A stretch of 9,850 nt of DNA from Microbacteriaceae bacterium. GTDB lineage: Bacteria; Actinomycetota; Actinomycetes; Actinomycetales; Microbacteriaceae. This document shows, piece by piece, positions 6,484-9,850 of the stretch. Numbering within the stretch: position 1 is the stretch's first letter; every line of letters starts with the position of its first letter. The notes beneath the pieces are model-generated. The model saw only the letters and a list, made by a program, of their open reading frames with translations, made no database searches and was not told the DNA's origin. Where the stretch lies: contig DMKW01000133.1 of the NCBI GenBank assembly GCA_003454135.1, positions 1 to 9,850 of the forward strand, read 5' to 3'. A program made the translations under genes and the position numbers.

Positions 6484-7157
6484 AACTGGCCCAGCCGATA
6501 GCCCTGGCCGCGAACGGTTGACACGATTCCCGCATCGGTCTTGCGCCGCAAATAGTGCACGTAGGTGTCCACCGTCCCCGGGCTGTCGTCGCTGCTGAAG
6601 ACGGCGCGCAGAATCTGGTTGCGACTGAAGGTGCGTTGCGGATGCTCGGCGAACAGCTGCAGCAGTGCGCTCTCCCGGGAGGTCAGCAGGATCCGGCCGT
6701 CGTACGGCGAGTAGATCGCGCGGCTCTCGGGGTAGAACTCCCACTGCCCGATCGGCATGACCGCGCCCTCGCCGGTGAACACGCGCTGGAGGGCGCGGAG
6801 CCGCGCGAGCAGTTCGTCGAACTCGAACGGTTTGACCAGATAGTCGTTCGCGCCGGCATCGAGACCGCTCACCTTGTCGGCCACCGTGCCGAGGGCGGTG
6901 AGGATCAATATCGGCGTGGTCACCCGCTTGCTCCGAAGCGATTCGACGACGCCCAGCCCGTCGAGCGATGGCAGCCTGCGGTCAACGATCATCACGTCGA
7001 AGTCCGCCTCGAGGGCGGTCTGGACGCCCAGCAGTCCGTCGGTAACGACCGTGAGGTCGTAGGACTCCGAGAGCACCTGGCCGATCAACGGCCCCAATTG
7101 AGGGTCGTCTTCGATGAGCAATAGGCGAGGCTTCGCGTCCGTCGCGGTTCTTGCCAT
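6480..7157 (-). CDS. OmpR/PhoB-family response regulator
   Basis: This is a 225-residue DNA-binding regulator. The receiver domain (about 11-125) has the acidic pair Asp17-Asp18, phosphoacceptor Asp59 in IVDRRLP, Thr87 in LTALG and Lys109 in LVKPF. The C-terminal winged helix (about 130-225) has LLTSRESALLQLF, NQILRAVF, TVDTYVHYLRRK and the closing VRGQGYRL, all typical of OmpR-type domains. Two adjacent ATGs (7160 and 7157) are possible; the second has the better 6-bp spacing from GGAG, the first would add one Met. The stop overlaps the kinase start by 4 bp. The gap to the upstream wall-polymer gene is about 50 bp, so it may be co-transcribed with that gene or use a promoter in the gap. The 11-bp-phased repeats at 5443 and 9803 are its most likely targets; this is inference. 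Confidence 0.95.
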   Translation of the reverse strand: MARTATDAKPRLLLIEDDPQLGPLIGQVLSESYDLTVVTDGLLGVQTALEADFDVMIVDRRLPSLDGLGVVESLRSKRVTTPILILTALGTVADKVSGLDAGANDYLVKPFEFDELLARLRALQRVFTGEGAVMPIGQWEFYPESRAIYSPYDGRILLTSRESALLQLFAEHPQRTFSRNQILRAVFSSDDSPGTVDTYVHYLRRKTDAGIVSTVRGQGYRLGQL

Positions 7158-7182
7158 CATGTTCTCCGCATCAGCCCAACCG

Positions 7183-7211
7183 GATTGTGGCTGCACTTCC
7201 TCTGCACAATC
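7183..7211 (-). promoter_or_regulatory. Nested repeats just upstream of the response regulator gene
   Basis: The short gap before the regulator gene holds an inverted repeat GATTGTG (7183-7189) / CACAATC (7205-7211). Inside and overlapping it is a direct repeat CTGCAC (7191-7196) / CTGCAC (7202-7207), again with an 11-bp period. It lies 26-54 bp upstream of ATG 7157. A promoter or autoregulatory operator is possible, but the hexamers differ from the CYAAGAA box. Confidence 0.4.
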
Positions 7212-9742
7212 TAACGCTGGGAGGTCTTTCTTTCGACGGATGACGCGGCGATCCGATAGAACTCCTCGACGGCGGCGCGGTTGTAGCTGTCGATGTCGAT
7301 GGTGGCCGGAGGCACATCCCCACGCAGGTAATCGAGCATTCCCGCGGCGAGCGAGTCATCATCCATGCCGACCACGTGAACGGAACCGTTCGGCAGGGCG
7401 TCCCGCACCGAGTCGAAGTCGACCGAGATGATGGGCATCCCCAGGATTGCCGCCTCCAAAATCACCATCGGCTGCCCCTCGTAATTGCTCGAAAGCACGA
7501 AACACTGGGCCGCGGCCATGATCGGGAAGGGATTGCGGTACGGTCCCGTGACGAAGGCCGCGCCCGAGAGGCCGAGGTGAACAATCGCGCGCTCGAGGTG
7601 GTGCCGCAGAGGGCCGTAGCCCACGAGCAGCAGCCGGGCGAGCGGTTGGGTGGAGTGAACAATTGCGAAGGACCGCAGCAGCCGGTCCTGGTTCTTCTCT
7701 GTCGAATACCGCCCAACGGTGACGAACCAGGTCGTGCCGTCGTCGGCCAAAAGACCGTGCACCCAGTCGGGCACAATCACCTCGTCGGTGTGACGATCAC
7801 GCGGATGGTCCGGCAACAGCCGAAGGTCGTGGCTCGCGCCGGTCACCACGTGCTCGGCATCGAGAAGATTGCGGGCCGACGTGAATTTTTGCGGATCGAG
7901 GCCCACCCGCGCGAGGTGCTGGCGGTTGACCTCGCTGAGACTCGCCGACACGGAGACGAGCGAATCGAACTCCTTGTACAGGTCGAAGACCGCGGGCAGC
8001 GAGTGCAGCATCCGCTTGCGCCCCCGGATCACTCGGTGCGTCTCGGCGGCCATGTCGTTGTGGAGCCAGATCGCGCGCTTCGCCCCCGGCGCGTGAAGCA
8101 ACAGGGTCGCCCAGAAGCTGCTGTACCCGCTGAAGTCTGCAACCAGGTCGAATCTGCTGTCCCCAAGGCAGCGCATCCATTCGTCGTCCCACAGCTTGCT
8201 CTGGCCGGGCGTCGACCGGTGCACGGCGGTGCGGAGACGCTCGGCGAGCCTGCGGCGCGCGTGCAAGACCTTGCTGCCGTTCATGCCGCCGAGTCGCGGA
8301 AACTGGCGAACTCGCGGATCGATTCGCGACTGGTTGGCGAGCTGTTGTTCGCCCCGCGGCCGTGCGAACACCGCCGAGACGTCGAACCGGTCGTGGTCGA
8401 TCGCGCCCAGAAGGTTGAGTGCCGATGTCGTGATGCCGTTGGAGCGCATCCCGCCGAGGTGTAGCAGCAGTTTCGTTCGGGCCGTCTCGTCGATTCTCTT
8501 GAGGGTGTAGCCGTCGCGCTGACCGCGAAACACGATGTCGACCACGCGTCGCGAGGCGTTTCCGTCGTCGAGCGAGGTGAACCGGTCGCGCCAGGCCTCG
8601 TAGGGCGCGGAAGGGGTCGCCTGCGCTTCGTCGCCCTTCGCAAGGCTGCCGATTGCAGACGCGACCTCGGCGGCGGTTGAGCAGAGTGGACCCGGCCATT
8701 CCGACGGTGGAGAGTAGGTGCCACGCGTGCTCGAATAGTCGGTCATGTCCGGCGTGTAGAAGAGGATCGGGCGCCCGGTCGCGAGAAAGTCGAAGAAGAT
8801 CGACGAGTAGTCCGTGACGAGCACCCCGCTCAGGCCCAAGACGACGTTGGTGGGAATCTCGTTCGACACGAGGATCTTGCGCATCTCCGGATCGTCCTTG
8901 GCGAATTGGTGCACCACCTGATGGGTCTTGAGCAACACGACGTAGCGATCGTCGCCGAGTCTGGCCTGCAGATCTCCCACGAACTCCACGAGTTGCCGCA
9001 CATCGTCCGCCGGCGAGGAGAACGAGTCGCCCTTCCAGGTGGGAGCGAACAACACGACGCTTCTGTTGCCGAGATCGATTCCCTCCGAGGCGAGGCGCGC
9101 CCTCCCCGCCAGAAACCGTTCATGATCGAGAACCTGCCGGTCGAGTCGCGGGTAGCCCTCCTCGATGATGGTTCCGCGGTAGAGGCCCTTGAGCCTGTAG
9201 GCCTGTTCATACATGCGTTCGGTCATGAACGAGTTCTGCGCGAGCAGGAAGTCGGCCTGCACGAAGTTCCTCAGCGTGTTCGCCGAATCGAATGCCCCGT
9301 TGGGCATGTCATAGCCCATCTTCTTGAGCGGGGTACCGTGCCACGTGTTGAGGTAGATCTGCCCGGCCCGCTTGCTGAACTCCGGCGGGAACGTGGCATT
9401 GTTCACCAGGTACTGGCTCGTCGACAACGCGCGGAAATAGGCGGGCGACCGGTAGGCCACGAAACTGACGTTCGCGACACCGGCAAACTCGGCCTGGATT
9501 TCGCGGTGCCGGTGGGTACTGTCGAGCACCCACACGTGCTCGAGGTGAGATTGGCCAGCGGATGCGAGAAGTTCGCGGAAGATCGCCTCGGGATTGCACA
9601 GCACGCCATTGCCCGCAAACGACTCGTAGAGTACGGTGCCCAACCGGATGGGGCGGGAGCGCCAGAAGGCGACAGTCTCGAAGCGCGCGGCTCTGACGCT
9701 CTTCCGCACCAATCGCGACGCTCGGCGCACTGCTTGACGCAT
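7211..9742 (-). CDS. Fusion of CDP-glycerol glycerophosphotransferase (TagF-like) and GT4 glycosyltransferase
   Basis: This is an 843-residue, probably peripheral membrane enzyme for a teichoic-acid-like wall polymer. A basic N-terminus (1-33) precedes the first catalytic domain (about 35-410) with YESFAGNG (39-46), NTWHGTPLKKMG (132-143), APTW (233-236), LKTH (271-274) and VTDYSSIFFD (309-318). His135 and His274 match the conserved histidines of TagF-type polymerases. The second domain (about 423-835) is GT-B, family GT4: a GG loop (LLHLGGMRSNG, 426-436), VGRYSTEKNQDRLL (676-689), and EGQPMVILEA (755-764) with the E-x7-E pair Glu755 and Glu763. Start ATG 9742 has AAGGAG 6 bp upstream. Together the domains could add polyol-phosphate units and sugars to the same polymer. 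It is first in the minus-strand series and carries the CYAAGAA box upstream. CDP-glycerol rather than CDP-ribitol as donor is uncertain. Confidence 0.92.
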   Translation of the reverse strand: MRQAVRRASRLVRKSVRAARFETVAFWRSRPIRLGTVLYESFAGNGVLCNPEAIFRELLASAGQSHLEHVWVLDSTHRHREIQAEFAGVANVSFVAYRSPAYFRALSTSQYLVNNATFPPEFSKRAGQIYLNTWHGTPLKKMGYDMPNGAFDSANTLRNFVQADFLLAQNSFMTERMYEQAYRLKGLYRGTIIEEGYPRLDRQVLDHERFLAGRARLASEGIDLGNRSVVLFAPTWKGDSFSSPADDVRQLVEFVGDLQARLGDDRYVVLLKTHQVVHQFAKDDPEMRKILVSNEIPTNVVLGLSGVLVTDYSSIFFDFLATGRPILFYTPDMTDYSSTRGTYSPPSEWPGPLCSTAAEVASAIGSLAKGDEAQATPSAPYEAWRDRFTSLDDGNASRRVVDIVFRGQRDGYTLKRIDETARTKLLLHLGGMRSNGITTSALNLLGAIDHDRFDVSAVFARPRGEQQLANQSRIDPRVRQFPRLGGMNGSKVLHARRRLAERLRTAVHRSTPGQSKLWDDEWMRCLGDSRFDLVADFSGYSSFWATLLLHAPGAKRAIWLHNDMAAETHRVIRGRKRMLHSLPAVFDLYKEFDSLVSVSASLSEVNRQHLARVGLDPQKFTSARNLLDAEHVVTGASHDLRLLPDHPRDRHTDEVIVPDWVHGLLADDGTTWFVTVGRYSTEKNQDRLLRSFAIVHSTQPLARLLLVGYGPLRHHLERAIVHLGLSGAAFVTGPYRNPFPIMAAAQCFVLSSNYEGQPMVILEAAILGMPIISVDFDSVRDALPNGSVHVVGMDDDSLAAGMLDYLRGDVPPATIDIDSYNRAAVEEFYRIAASSVERKTSQR

Positions 9743-9800
9743 CGGGTGCTCCTTGTTAACGTGACGACCGGTTAGCCGCCCCCCAAGTTTTTCGCCGATA

Positions 9801-9821
9801 CTCTAAGAAATCTCTAAGAAA
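9801..9821 (-). promoter_or_regulatory. Tandem direct repeat CTCTAAGAAA upstream of the fusion gene
   Basis: The 10-mer CTCTAAGAAA occurs at 9801-9810 and 9812-9821, so the period is 11 bp, ending 58 bp upstream of ATG 9742. Its core, CTAAGAA-N4-CTAAGAA (9803-9820), matches the CCAAGAA-N4-CCAAGAA box before the GT-C gene. It is locally A/T-rich in a GC-rich genome. It fits an OmpR-family regulator operator; the promoter itself is not resolved. Confidence 0.65.
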
Positions 9822-9839
9822 GTCCCATTTTGGTCGTGA

Positions 9840-9846
9840 TTCTTAG
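9840..9846 (+). promoter_or_regulatory. Single inverted half-site TTCTTAG near the window end
   Basis: This is the reverse complement of the CTAAGAA half-site, with its start 20 bp beyond the end of the tandem repeat. It may be half of a second box serving a gene beyond the window; the expected partner position is just outside. Confidence 0.3.
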
Positions 9847-9850
9847 TCAT

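Noticed and set aside
6555..7124. Antisense open frame opposite the response regulator
   Set aside because: It mirrors the codon pattern of the regulator, contains no recognisable motif and conflicts with a certain gene.
7376..8464. Antisense open frames of 362 residues (and 289 residues at 8906-9775) opposite the fusion gene
   Set aside because: They are GC-driven frames rich in His, Arg and Glu with no family resemblance; the sense frame carries all glycosyltransferase motifs.

Overview
This is a high-GC window whose gene style, tRNA genes without encoded CCA, and teichoic-acid-type wall polymer enzymes point to a Gram-positive actinobacterium. A Microbacteriaceae-like genome is my best guess, but no marker gene here proves it.

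Left part, plus strand (1-1503): the 3' end of an ammonium transporter gene (amt), a strong hairpin with a UUCG loop, then a 350-residue membrane protein. That protein still reads like a diverged Amt paralogue but lacks both pore histidines.

Middle (1504-2820): a tRNA island. tRNA-Val(CAC) is on the minus strand. A plus-strand cluster tRNA-Gly(GCC), tRNA-Cys(GCA), tRNA-Val(GAC) has a recognisable promoter, a leader hairpin and a clear terminator. About 360 bp of apparently non-coding DNA with operator-like repeats follows.

Right part, all minus strand (2821-9742). In the direction of transcription the order is: a large fusion enzyme (CDP-glycerol:glycerophosphotransferase domain plus GT4 glycosyltransferase domain), an OmpR-family response regulator, a histidine kinase overlapping it by 4 bp, a polytopic GT-C glycosyltransferase, and a quinone-oxidoreductase-like dehydrogenase of the MDR superfamily. 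The first four form a plausible cell-envelope glycopolymer module with its own two-component system.

The most interesting signal is a direct repeat CYAAGAA-N4-CYAAGAA with an exact 11-bp period. It occurs upstream of the GT-C gene (5443-5460) and upstream of the fusion gene (9803-9820). This is the half-site geometry used by OmpR-family regulators, and the two copies bracket the two-component system. I infer that it is the regulator's binding box and that it ties the module together. A third, inverted half-site begins 11 bp before the window ends, which gives a simple testable prediction for the next bases.
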